A stretch of DNA of 20,386 bases, taken from Caryophanales bacterium (GTDB taxonomy: Bacteria > Bacillota_I > Bacilli_A > RFN20 > CAG-826). Below, piece by piece: positions 1-6,307 of the stretch (its first letter is position 1; the number at the start of each line of letters is the position of its first letter). The notes below the pieces were generated by a model. That model did no database searches. It was not told where the DNA came from and was given only the letters and a program-made list of their open reading frames with translations. The stretch is from contig JALEUF010000060.1 of assembly GCA_022781015.1 (NCBI GenBank), positions 1 to 20,386 on the forward strand, read 5' to 3'. The position numbers and the translations under genes were made by a program.

Positions 1-35
1 AGCCTTCCAAAACCTTAAAAGAAAAGCTTAACTAA
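1..35 (+). other. Possible 3' end of an upstream gene
   Basis: All three forward frames close within the first 35 bases (stops at 16-18, 29-31 and 33-35). One of them is presumably the end of a gene lying left of the window, because a terminator follows at 54-78. The visible tail is at most about ten residues, too short to identify the product or choose the frame. Confidence 0.3.
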
Positions 36-53
36 GTTATCTAAGATGGTTTA

Positions 54-78
54 GCCTCGGTACTGCCGGGGCTTTTTT
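54..78 (+). terminator. Rho-independent terminator of the upstream transcript
   Basis: A 7-bp stem (GCCTCGG at 54-60 with CCGGGGC at 66-72, one T-G wobble) closes a 5-nt loop and is followed by six T residues at 73-78. This is a canonical intrinsic terminator. It ends whatever transcript enters from the left and isolates the gene starting at 101. Confidence 0.85.
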
Positions 79-86
79 CTTACCTT

Positions 87-92
87 TATAAT
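87..92 (+). promoter_or_regulatory. Possible -10 element for the CCA-type gene
   Basis: A perfect TATAAT lies only 8 bases before the ATG at 101. No recognisable -35 is present at 16-18 bp upstream; that space is taken by the terminator stem and T-tract. If used, transcription would begin at about 99-101, giving a leaderless mRNA, which would agree with the lack of a Shine-Dalgarno sequence. Confidence 0.4.
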
Positions 93-100
93 GGTAAAAT

Positions 101-709
101 ATGATCATGCTTCCAGAAGTATTTATTGCAGTCGCAAACAAATTTAAAAAACATGGCTACTCTTTGTATATGATAGGTGGAACTAGCCGCGACTTTTTAT
201 TAGGTTTAGACATATCGGATTATGATTTTGTAACTGATGCTACTCCAAATGAGATTAAGAACATTTATCCTGACGGCGACTATACTTTTTCTAAGTTTGG
301 ATGCGTAAAGATTAAGGTTAATGATACCCATATTGACATAACTACCTTGAGAGTTGAATCAAAATATTTAGATTATCGCCACCCTTCGAAAATCAGTTTT
401 ACAAAATCAATTTTCTTGGACTCTTTTCGTAGGGATTTTACTATAAATGCCATCTATATTGACATAGATAACAATGTATATGATTTTCATCAAGGTATTA
501 AAGATTTGCGGACTTCTTTAATTAAATTTATTGGTAATCCATATATTAGAATCAAAGAAGATCCGCTTAGAATTCTTAGGGCTAATAGGTTTGCTAATAG
601 ACTAGGGTTTGAACTTGAAGAAAAAACAAAAGTCGCTATTTCAACTTTGTCCAATTTGCTTGATAATTTAAACCCCGATAAAATCGCGATGGAAAGGAAA
701 AAGAAATAA
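101..709 (+). CDS. cca: Short CCA/poly(A) polymerase-family nucleotidyltransferase (head and neck only)
   Basis: This is a class II tRNA nucleotidyltransferase-family protein. Enzymes of this family add the 3' CCA to tRNA from CTP and ATP, or poly(A). Visible motifs are GGTSRD at residues 26-31 (motif A, usually GGxVRD), the metal-binding pair D40/D42 in SDYDFVT, RRDFTINA at 110-117 (motif B) and EDPLRILRANR at 153-163 (motif D, neck). At 202 aa it is about half the usual ~400 aa: the protein stops in the first neck helix just after NPDKIAMER, so the body and tail domains that hold the tRNA elbow are absent. The next gene starts one base after the stop, leaving no room for a lost C-terminus. 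ATG at 101 or at 107 could be the start; neither has a clear ribosome binding site. The family is certain, but CCA activity is not. Confidence 0.8.
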   Translation: MIMLPEVFIAVANKFKKHGYSLYMIGGTSRDFLLGLDISDYDFVTDATPNEIKNIYPDGDYTFSKFGCVKIKVNDTHIDITTLRVESKYLDYRHPSKISFTKSIFLDSFRRDFTINAIYIDIDNNVYDFHQGIKDLRTSLIKFIGNPYIRIKEDPLRILRANRFANRLGFELEEKTKVAISTLSNLLDNLNPDKIAMERKKK

Positions 710-710
710 T

Positions 711-1373
711 ATGGGCTATATCAATTCTTCTATGGTTGCCGTTGACTTCCATTATTTGTTGCTTGAGCAATATAAGAAATTAGGGATAAGCGAATCTGAT
801 TTAATTGTTTTATTAATGGTCGATCATCTTATTTTACAAGGTAATGATTTAGTCACTGCTGATTTGCTTTCCTTGAAGATGAATTATAAAACAAAAGATA
901 TAGATAACGCCCTTGCTTCTTTGTTATCTAGAGATTTTATTTCTTATGATGAAAGCGGTGGAAAGATTAGAACTTCTTTAGAACCATTAAAGAAGAAACT
1001 TTATAAATTGTTTGAACTAGATGTAGCCAAGGAAAGGTCTGCTTTATATTCTGCTTCTAGGGCTAATGATCTTTCAGAGTTATCTTCTTTTTTTGAATCT
1101 AGACTTAACAGGACTTTATCTCCATTAGAATCTTCAACTTTATCTTCTTGGCTTGATTCTTCTTATTCAAAGGAAGATATAAAAGGTGCTTTAGAAGCTA
1201 GTCTAGCAGCTGGAAAGAAAACATTTAAGTCCATTGATAGAGAATTAAGAACTTATCGTCGCAGCGAAGATATTGAAAAAGAAGGTGTTTCCTCGGTTAA
1301 TTCAAATTGGGATAAAGATATCGAGAAGACTTTTGAAATAGCTAAGACCAAATGGGTTAAAGATGACGATTAG
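711..1373 (+). CDS. dnaD: DnaD-like replication initiation/primosome protein
   Basis: DnaD helps remodel DNA and load the replicative helicase at oriC and at restart sites in low-GC Gram-positives. The 220-aa protein has the expected two parts: an N-terminal winged-helix region (residues ~10-100, with LLLEQYKKLGISESDLIVLLMV matching the opening helices of Bacillus DnaD in pattern) and the C-terminal DnaB_2/DDBH2 domain (~125-185: the stretch LSPLESSTLSSWLDSS, then GALEASLAAGKKTFKSIDR). The acidic, charged tail is typical. It sits one base after the nucleotidyltransferase stop; a GGAAAGG lies inside that gene but rather far upstream, so translational coupling is likely. Its last 11 bases overlap nth, and dnaD-nth is the conserved Bacillus order, which supports the call. 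Confidence 0.85.
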   Translation: MGYINSSMVAVDFHYLLLEQYKKLGISESDLIVLLMVDHLILQGNDLVTADLLSLKMNYKTKDIDNALASLLSRDFISYDESGGKIRTSLEPLKKKLYKLFELDVAKERSALYSASRANDLSELSSFFESRLNRTLSPLESSTLSSWLDSSYSKEDIKGALEASLAAGKKTFKSIDRELRTYRRSEDIEKEGVSSVNSNWDKDIEKTFEIAKTKWVKDDD

Positions 1374-2004
1374 AAATAAGTTGATATTAGATATATTCTC
1401 TTCTAGCTATCCAAACGCTAAATGTAGCCTAGTTTTTTCTTCTCCTTTTCAATGTGCTGTTGCAGTATCTTTATCTGCCCAAACTACAGATAAAGCAGTT
1501 AATCTAGTTACCCCTAAACTATTTTCTCTTTTTCCCAATCCATATGCTTTTTCTAAAGCAGATATAAAAGAAATTGAATCGATTATCAGATCGATTGGAT
1601 TATATAAAAACAAGGCTAAGAATTTATTAGAAATGAGCAAGTTGCTCATTGCCAAATATGATGGGCAAGTTCCTTCTAATTTATCTGATTTAGTTTCTCT
1701 TCCTGGAGTAGGGATAAAGACTGCTTCAGTAGTTCTAGCAGAATGCTTTAAAGTCCCTTCTTTTCCAGTTGACACACATTGCAAAAGAGTATTGACTCGC
1801 TTAGGCATTGCTAAAGAGAAAGACACTCCAATTGAGGTTATGGAAAAGGCAAAAAAGGCATTTCCAAAAGAGAGCTGGATTAATTTGCATCATCAAATAA
1901 TTGAACATGGTAGAACTATTTGCCATGCAAGAAAGCCTTTATGTAAGACATGTCCTTTTTCAAATATTTGTAAGTCTAAAGAAAATGCTCATCAAGGATG
2001 CTAA
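1363..2004 (+). CDS. nth: Endonuclease III (DNA glycosylase/AP lyase)
   Basis: Base-excision repair enzyme that removes oxidised pyrimidines and cleaves the abasic site. The 213-aa length matches the family. The helix-hairpin-helix LPGVGIKTA (113-121) carries the catalytic lysine K119, and VDTH (136-139) carries the catalytic aspartate D137. The C-terminal [4Fe-4S] ligands are intact with perfect spacing C-x6-C-x2-C-x5-C (C187, C194, C197, C203). The start overlaps dnaD by 11 bases, implying coupling. The 3' end overlaps the 3' end of recU on the other strand by 29 bases, and no terminator is visible between them. Confidence 0.95.
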   Translation: MTIRNKLILDIFSSSYPNAKCSLVFSSPFQCAVAVSLSAQTTDKAVNLVTPKLFSLFPNPYAFSKADIKEIESIIRSIGLYKNKAKNLLEMSKLLIAKYDGQVPSNLSDLVSLPGVGIKTASVVLAECFKVPSFPVDTHCKRVLTRLGIAKEKDTPIEVMEKAKKAFPKESWINLHHQIIEHGRTICHARKPLCKTCPFSNICKSKENAHQGC

Positions 2005-2572
2005 GGTAATCTAACCTAGGCCTATAGCTTTCCTTTACTAGATACCCTTTTTCTTCTAAATCCTTAAAAGGAATTGATGCTCTTTGCCTATTTTCATAAT
2101 AGTCGATTACTATACTTGCATCTATTAAGTATGTTTTGTTAAAACAATGCAAATTGATAAGAAAGAACGCAATTCCTTTATGGAATATTACGTTTTTAAG
2201 ATGTTCTATTTGCTGTGAAGGGATATTTGCAAGAGGAAAAGAAGTTTTGCTTCTAGTGCTCTTTGCTTCAAAATCTAGATATTTTCCTTTATATACTCCA
2301 TTATAGTCAGTGGTGGATTGAGTCTCAAAAAAAGCTTCGGTGATTTTTACTCCTTTTGAATAATCTACCTTTACTATTTTTATTGGTGTAGGTCTTTTAG
2401 TAACTAGGCAAAGACCTTTTTCTTTATAGTATTCATTTGTCTGGTTTATGGCATCTTCAAAATCTAGCCCTCTATTGCCGGCTTGGACTTTTAGATTCCT
2501 TTTTGTTCTTTCTTTCTTTTTTATTATGGCTACAGGATGACTTGTTCCTTTTGGATAATTGATCTCGCTCAT
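1976..2572 (-). CDS. recU: RecU Holliday junction resolvase
   Basis: RecU resolves four-way junctions during recombinational repair and chromosome segregation, and in Bacillus also modulates RecA. The 198 aa protein matches the family across its length: a basic N-terminal arm, the segment KRPTPIKIVKVDY (59-71), then the nuclease core STTDYNG (86-92) and LDFEAK (99-104) with probable metal ligands D89, E102 and K104, followed by KTSFPLANIPSQQIEHLK and the tail PRLDYLSIL. The start overlaps the exonuclease stop by 4 bases (ATGA), so the two are co-translated. In Bacillus recU precedes ponA (penicillin-binding protein); here that partner is absent and the neighbour is a nuclease gene. The 3' end runs 29 bases into nth. 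Confidence 0.93.
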   Translation of the reverse strand: MSEINYPKGTSHPVAIIKKKERTKRNLKVQAGNRGLDFEDAINQTNEYYKEKGLCLVTKRPTPIKIVKVDYSKGVKITEAFFETQSTTDYNGVYKGKYLDFEAKSTRSKTSFPLANIPSQQIEHLKNVIFHKGIAFFLINLHCFNKTYLIDASIVIDYYENRQRASIPFKDLEEKGYLVKESYRPRLDYLSILDEHFL

Positions 2573-3294
2573 TTTAAATCTCCCGAAATGAACTCTTCAA
2601 ATTGCTCAGGAGTAACTATGTTCCCATTATTTAATTCGTTGATAACTCGTCTAATAGAATAAGGGTAGTTAGTCTTTTCTGATAAGGAAAGCTTATAGTT
2701 TTTCTTAACTAAATCAGATTTACTTAAAAATGCTTTATAGCAGTCAAGCAAAGCATAGGCATCGGTTAAAGCATCATGCGCTTTACCTCTATATTTGATT
2801 TCGAGTTTTTCGCATAACTTTTCTAACGAGATAGGATTGCCATTTTTTCCTGAAAAATAGTTTTGGAAGAATTTAGACATGTCGATACATCTGCTTGCTA
2901 AAAACCTAGAATCCTCAAAATTAGTTTCCATGTTTTTCTTATAGGTATTTATAAACATTGCAGCATCTTGATTCCCATATACCATGAAGATACATTTTTC
3001 ATAATCTTCACCCATGTATCCTTTAATTTTGGATATAGCTTCCGAATAATGAATTCCTTCTCTTTTTACCAACGAATCGGTTATACCAGTTAGATGAGTA
3101 ACGACACTTCCAACATGGCTTTTAGGCAGGACATATAGCTTTAAACCCTTATACTCCTTCTTTATAGAGTTATCAGGATTCAATGTTACCTTGACTAGAC
3201 CAACCTCAATTATTTCATGAGTTAGTTGGGTTCCTTCTAAATCTAAGAAGGCAATAGTTTTTCTTTTCTTTAATAAAGTGTCTAATTTTTTCAC
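2569..3294 (-). CDS. DEDDh-family 3'-5' exonuclease (DnaQ/RNase T-like fold)
   Basis: The three exonuclease motifs are in order: FLDLEGT (ExoI; D18 and E20), YGNQDAAMF (ExoII; D110) and AHDALTDAY (ExoIII; H173 and D178, the DEDDh arrangement). These residues bind two metal ions for 3'-5' hydrolysis of DNA or RNA. The remaining ~60 C-terminal residues have no motif I recognise. At 241 aa it is a stand-alone exonuclease, not a polymerase subunit fusion; it resembles the KapD/RNase T class, but the substrate cannot be read from sequence. The start is GTG and it is the only usable start, because an in-frame stop lies just upstream and D18 must be kept. There is no Shine-Dalgarno, and a TATAAT on this strand ends 6 bases before the GTG. 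It is the first gene of a pair with recU. Confidence 0.8.
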   Translation of the reverse strand: MKKLDTLLKKRKTIAFLDLEGTQLTHEIIEVGLVKVTLNPDNSIKKEYKGLKLYVLPKSHVGSVVTHLTGITDSLVKREGIHYSEAISKIKGYMGEDYEKCIFMVYGNQDAAMFINTYKKNMETNFEDSRFLASRCIDMSKFFQNYFSGKNGNPISLEKLCEKLEIKYRGKAHDALTDAYALLDCYKAFLSKSDLVKKNYKLSLSEKTNYPYSIRRVINELNNGNIVTPEQFEEFISGDLK

Positions 3295-3300
3295 CGAATC

Positions 3301-3306
3301 ATTATA
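3301..3306 (-). promoter_or_regulatory. Possible -10 element for exonuclease-recU
   Basis: Reading the minus strand, TATAAT occupies 3306 to 3301 and the GTG start begins at 3294, so a start site at the usual distance would fall on or next to the first base of the GTG. No good -35 is seen. The divergent gpsB promoter lies immediately to the right, so the two share the 75-bp gap. Confidence 0.4.
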
Positions 3307-3323
3307 TAAAATCTTGGTTTATA

Positions 3324-3352
3324 TTGATAGATGAACTATCTTTCGATATAAT
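3324..3352 (+). promoter_or_regulatory. SigA-type promoter of gpsB
   Basis: TTGATA (3324-3329) and TATAAT (3347-3352) are separated by exactly 17 bp, a near-consensus housekeeping promoter. The predicted start at about 3359 gives an mRNA leader of only ~11 nt that begins at the GGGAG ribosome binding site (3359-3363). The -10 is embedded in a perfect inverted repeat, listed separately. Confidence 0.8.
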
Positions 3353-3357
3353 CGAAA
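3341..3357 (+). promoter_or_regulatory. Perfect inverted repeat over the gpsB -10 (candidate operator)
   Basis: TTTCGAT-ATA-ATCGAAA is a perfect 7-3-7 dyad centred on the -10 hexamer of the gpsB promoter. A protein bound here would block RNA polymerase. It is too short-looped to be a terminator and has no T-tract. The regulator is unknown. Confidence 0.5.
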
Positions 3358-3369
3358 AGGGAGTTTTCA

Positions 3370-3732
3370 ATGGAAGATAACAGCATAAGTCTTAACGCTA
3401 CAAAGATTTTGAATAAGACATTCAAGCCCAATGGAAATGGATATGATCCAGATGAAGTAGATGAATTTTTAGACAAAATCATTATGGACTATAGGGCTTT
3501 CGAAAAATATTATCTCGAAAGTAAGAAATATATAGTTGAGCTTGAGACTAATTGGCGTAAGGAAAAAGAAAAGATTTCCACTTTGGAAGTTGAAAATGCC
3601 AGAATGAAGGAACGCCTTTCTGGAATTAAGGATTCCTCGGCAGTCAATTCTACTAACATCGATTTGTTAAATAGGATCAATAAGCTAGAGAATGAATTAT
3701 ATAAAAGGGGCGTTAATCCAAATAACATCTAA
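3370..3732 (+). CDS. gpsB: GpsB/DivIVA-family cell division coordinator
   Basis: GpsB is a small cytoplasmic coiled-coil adaptor that links penicillin-binding proteins and division proteins at the septum. The 120-aa protein shows the N-terminal DivIVA-like membrane-binding/dimer region with the signature GYDPDEVDEFLDKIIMDY (24-41), a long coiled coil (~45-85) and a short C-terminal helix (~98-113, with LLNRINKLENELY) corresponding to the GpsB multimerisation domain. Length favours GpsB over full DivIVA. The start is set by GGGAG at 3359-3363. It has its own promoter and is followed with no gap by rnpB, the same neighbour as in Bacillus. Confidence 0.88.
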   Translation: MEDNSISLNATKILNKTFKPNGNGYDPDEVDEFLDKIIMDYRAFEKYYLESKKYIVELETNWRKEKEKISTLEVENARMKERLSGIKDSSAVNSTNIDLLNRINKLENELYKRGVNPNNI

Positions 3733-4065
3733 TCCGGCCCGAGCGACTGCTGCTAGAAATAGTAGAGGAAAGTCCATGCTCGCACCATCTGCGACGATGG
3801 TAGTGTTTGCGCTGAGGGAATAAATAACCTCAGGTATGTAGAAGTGCATAACGGCGAAGAGAAGTCTCCAGTAGAATTATCTTCCTAAGGTGCCACAGAG
3901 ACGAGCTTAACGGCGACGTTAAGATGAAACGCGGTAAACCCCACAAGCGAGAAACCCAAATTTGGTAGGGGAAGTCCTAGAGATGAAATGAAATTGAAGG
4001 GACCGGCATATGCCGAGATAAATTGTCGCTCTCGACAAAACATGGCTTACAGGGTCGGATACTTT
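3733..4065 (+). ncRNA. rnpB: RNase P RNA, type B (catalytic RNA)
   Basis: Catalytic RNA that trims tRNA 5' leaders with the RnpA protein. The P1 helix pairs TCCGGCCC (3733-3740) with GGGTCGGA (4052-4059), including one wobble. The universal core is present: GAGGAAAGTCC at 3765-3775 (P4 5' strand), the segment around 3926-3985 with AAACGCGGTAAACCCC and GAAACCCAAATTTGGTAGGGG-type sequence, and ACAAAACATGGCTTACAG at 4035-4052 (P4 3' strand). The ATGCTCGCAC following P4 and the 3' core match the Bacillus (type B) form rather than type A. At about 330 nt it is shorter than the ~400-nt Bacillus RNA. P1 begins on the base after the gpsB stop codon, and pgsA starts ~25 nt downstream. The exact 3' end is estimated. 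Confidence 0.92.
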
Positions 4066-4087
4066 TTAAAAGAAAGAAGGAAAAAAG

Positions 4088-4723
4088 ATGAATATACCTA
4101 CAAAAATTACAACTGTTAGAATCGTTCTAGTCGCCGTCTTGCTTGTCTTCTTGTTTGCTTGTTCTGTTATTCCTTCATTTGAATCTCCGCTTCTTGGGAA
4201 TTCTGGAATCAATCTAGTATATCTAATAGCATGTATCGTATTTATCGTTGCTTCCTTGACTGATTTCCTTGATGGATATCTAGCAAGGAAATGGAACCAA
4301 GTGACTGATTTAGGGAAATTCCTTGATCCAATCGCGGACAAGATGCTTGTTAATGGCCTTCTTATCTTTCTAGTATTCCCTTGGTCATTTGCTCCTAACC
4401 AAAGATGCTTCATCCCTGTATTCTGCGTTATCTTGATGGTAATTAGGGATTTAGTTGTAGATGGACTTAGGTATATAGCTGCTAAGAAAAACGAAGGCAT
4501 CGCTGCCAACAAATTTGGAAAACTTAAAACAGTGTCCCTAATGGTTGCTATCCCTGTAGTTTTATTAAATGGTTGGCCATTCTCTTATTTTGATTCTTCT
4601 TGGCCGGCTGCTATTAATATTTCTTCTATCCTTATTTATATAGCGACATTCTTCTCTCTTCTTTCGGGTATAATTTATGTTATACAAAATAGAAAAGTAT
4701 TAAAGGAGGGGAAGCATGAGTAA
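4088..4723 (+). CDS. pgsA: CDP-diacylglycerol-glycerol-3-phosphate 3-phosphatidyltransferase
   Basis: Integral membrane enzyme that makes phosphatidylglycerol phosphate, the committed step to phosphatidylglycerol and cardiolipin. The CDP-alcohol phosphotransferase signature is complete: D59, then D62-G63-x2-A66-R67-x8-G76-x3-D80-x3-D84. Several hydrophobic segments flank it (residues ~8-28, 42-58, ~85-105, ~110-130, 150-165, ~170-200). The length of 211 aa is slightly above the common ~190. The ribosome binding site is a purine run (GAAGGAAAAAAG) just before the ATG. It overlaps cinA by 8 bases; pgsA-cinA-recA is a conserved Bacilli order. Confidence 0.92.
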   Translation: MNIPTKITTVRIVLVAVLLVFLFACSVIPSFESPLLGNSGINLVYLIACIVFIVASLTDFLDGYLARKWNQVTDLGKFLDPIADKMLVNGLLIFLVFPWSFAPNQRCFIPVFCVILMVIRDLVVDGLRYIAAKKNEGIAANKFGKLKTVSLMVAIPVVLLNGWPFSYFDSSWPAAINISSILIYIATFFSLLSGIIYVIQNRKVLKEGKHE

Positions 4724-5186
4724 TCTTGAAACTCTTTTAAATAAATTAAAGGAACAAAAACTTACTTTAGGAAGTGTTGAATCTCTTACCGGGGGATTAT
4801 TTTCTTCTTCGATATGCTCCATTCCTGGTGCGAGTGCCTCTTTTAAAGGGGCGTTAGTTACTTACTGGGCAAGCGAAAAGACTTCTTTATGTAATGTAAA
4901 GAAAGAAACTATAGATAAATATGGAGTAGTTTCTTCCCAGGTTGCTTCTGAAATGGCAATTGGCGGAAAGAAAACTCTTGGAGTTGATATTTGCCTTTCT
5001 TGCACAGGCAATGCTGGCCCAACTGTTGAACCAGGAGGCAAGGCTGTTGGAGATGTTTATTTAGGGTTGTGTTATCAAAACTTTGTTTGGACAATCCCAC
5101 TTCATTTTGATGGAGATAGAAATTTCATCAGGGAAAATACAGTCGAAGCTATGGCAACTTTTGCCCTAAGCATATTGAATAGATAA
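4716..5186 (+). CDS. CinA C-terminal-domain protein (nicotinamide-nucleotide amidohydrolase type)
   Basis: This 156-aa protein is the stand-alone C-terminal domain of CinA, the domain that in characterised members (PncC) deamidates nicotinamide mononucleotide to recycle pyridine nucleotides. Family motifs are VESLTGGLFSS (21-31; most members have AESCTGG), PGASASFKGALVTY, the segment GVVSSQVASEMA, and CTGNAGP (96-102; usually STGIAGP) followed by KAVGDVYLG. The N-terminal molybdopterin-binding-like domain found in Bacillus CinA (~415 aa) is missing, so this is the short form. AGGAGGGG precedes the ATG, which lies inside the end of pgsA. Its position between pgsA and recA matches cinA. Enzyme activity is inferred from the family only. 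Confidence 0.88.
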   Translation: MSNLETLLNKLKEQKLTLGSVESLTGGLFSSSICSIPGASASFKGALVTYWASEKTSLCNVKKETIDKYGVVSSQVASEMAIGGKKTLGVDICLSCTGNAGPTVEPGGKAVGDVYLGLCYQNFVWTIPLHFDGDRNFIRENTVEAMATFALSILNR

Positions 5187-5197
5187 AAAATAATTTG

Positions 5198-5221
5198 AGC
5201 CTTTTTGATAATTAAAAGGCT
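5198..5221 (+). promoter_or_regulatory. Inverted repeat in the cinA-recA gap
   Basis: AGCCTTTT (5198-5205) and AAAAGGCT (5214-5221) form a perfect 8-bp stem around TGATAATT. No T-run follows it, so it is not a standard terminator. It lies ~12 bases before the recA ribosome binding site (AAGGAGG, 5233-5239) and could act as an RNA stem-loop that separates or protects the recA part of the transcript. No function is shown. Confidence 0.45.
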
Positions 5222-5247
5222 ACATATATTGTAAGGAGGCCAAAAGA

Positions 5248-6243
5248 ATGGCTAATGTAAACGAAAAAGATAAAGCACTTGAAGATGCCCTAAAATGTAT
5301 TGAAAAAGCATACGGAAAAGGTTCTGTTATGCGTTTAGGGGAACGTCCACATGTCGATGTCGATGTAATTCCTACTGGATCCATATTATTAGATCAAGCT
5401 TTAGGAGTTGGTGGATATCCAAAAGGAAGGATTGTTGAAATATATGGTCCTGAATCTAGTGGTAAGACTACCCTTGCTCTAGAAGCAATCGCCCAAGCCC
5501 AATTAAAAGGAGGCAGAGCTGCCTTTATAGATGCAGAACACGCTATCGATCCTGAATACGCTTCTAAATTAGGCGTTGATATTGATGAATTGATACTTTC
5601 CCAGCCTGATTCAGGAGAACAGGCTCTAGAGATTTGCGAAATGTTAGCTTCTTCCGGCGCTATCGATATTATCGTCGTTGACTCAGTTGCGGCTTTAGTT
5701 CCACAAGCTGAACTTGATGGAGTAATGTCAGATAACCAAGTTGGCTTGCAAGCTAGACTTATGTCAAAAGGCATGAGGAAGATCGCCGGTATATTAAATA
5801 AGACTGGAACAGTAGTTATATTCATTAACCAACTTCGTGAAAAAGTTGGTGTTATCTATGGAAATCCAGAAACAACTACTGGCGGACGTGCCTTAAAATT
5901 CTATGCTTCTATTAGAATTGATATCCGCCGCGCCGAAGCCATCAAGAGTGGCTCTGATATAGTTGGTAATTCAGTTAAGGTTAAAATCGTTAAAAACAAG
6001 GTTGCCCCTCCATTCAAGAGTTGCACTATCGATATGATATTCGGACAAGGAATATCTAAGACTGGCGAACTTCTGGATTTAGGTGAAGAATACAATTTGC
6101 TTAAGAAATCTGGCAACTGGTATGAAATCGATGGCAACAAAATCGGAAACGGAAGGGAAGCTTCTAAAACTTATCTAAAAGAGCATCCTGAAGTTGCTAA
6201 AGATCTTGAAGAAAAAATTAAAGAAAAGATAAAAACCGAATAA
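5248..6243 (+). CDS. recA: RecA recombinase
   Basis: RecA forms ATP-dependent filaments on single-stranded DNA, performs strand exchange and triggers LexA cleavage where LexA exists. The 331-aa protein carries Walker A GPESSGKTT (67-75, K73), the Walker B stretch IDIIVVDSVAAL, and the signature ALKFYASIRIDIRR. It ends in a short charged tail (EEKIKEKIKTE), a little shorter than the 348 aa of Bacillus RecA. AAGGAGG with 8-nt spacing fixes the ATG. It is last in the gpsB-rnpB-pgsA-cinA-recA run and is closed by a terminator. No GAAC-N4-GTTC box (Bacillus LexA type) is present upstream, so SOS control at this gene is not evident. Confidence 0.97.
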   Translation: MANVNEKDKALEDALKCIEKAYGKGSVMRLGERPHVDVDVIPTGSILLDQALGVGGYPKGRIVEIYGPESSGKTTLALEAIAQAQLKGGRAAFIDAEHAIDPEYASKLGVDIDELILSQPDSGEQALEICEMLASSGAIDIIVVDSVAALVPQAELDGVMSDNQVGLQARLMSKGMRKIAGILNKTGTVVIFINQLREKVGVIYGNPETTTGGRALKFYASIRIDIRRAEAIKSGSDIVGNSVKVKIVKNKVAPPFKSCTIDMIFGQGISKTGELLDLGEEYNLLKKSGNWYEIDGNKIGNGREASKTYLKEHPEVAKDLEEKIKEKIKTE

Positions 6244-6248
6244 ATTCG

Positions 6249-6269
6249 AGGCAGGGAAACCTGCCTTTT
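6249..6269 (+). terminator. Rho-independent terminator after recA
   Basis: GGCAGG (6250-6255) and CCTGCC (6260-6265), extended by one A-T pair, close a GAAA tetraloop and are followed by TTTT. The stem starts 6 bases past the recA stop and marks the end of the gpsB-recA transcription unit. Confidence 0.88.
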
Positions 6270-6307
6270 CTATTTAAAGTGAAATAAGGCTACACAAAAG
6301 GGGCTTT

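Noticed and set aside
2017..2024. Palindrome TAGGCCTA near the nth-recU junction as a bidirectional terminator
   Set aside because: It is inside recU coding sequence, has no loop and no T-tract on either strand.
5187..5247. SOS/LexA box upstream of recA
   Set aside because: No GAAC-N4-GTTC-like dyad is present; the inverted repeat there (AGCCTTTT/AAAAGGCT) does not resemble it.
5394..5825. Long open frame antisense to recA (and similar ones antisense to nth, pgsA, rny, fhs and the ABC genes)
   Set aside because: They lie wholly inside genes with certain identity, have no ribosome binding site and encode no recognisable protein; they arise from the codon bias of the sense gene.
5216..6294. 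Nine-base repeat AAGGCTACA on both sides of recA (5216-5224 and 6286-6294)
   Set aside because: Too short to mean insertion or excision; recA is in its conserved place with normal neighbours.
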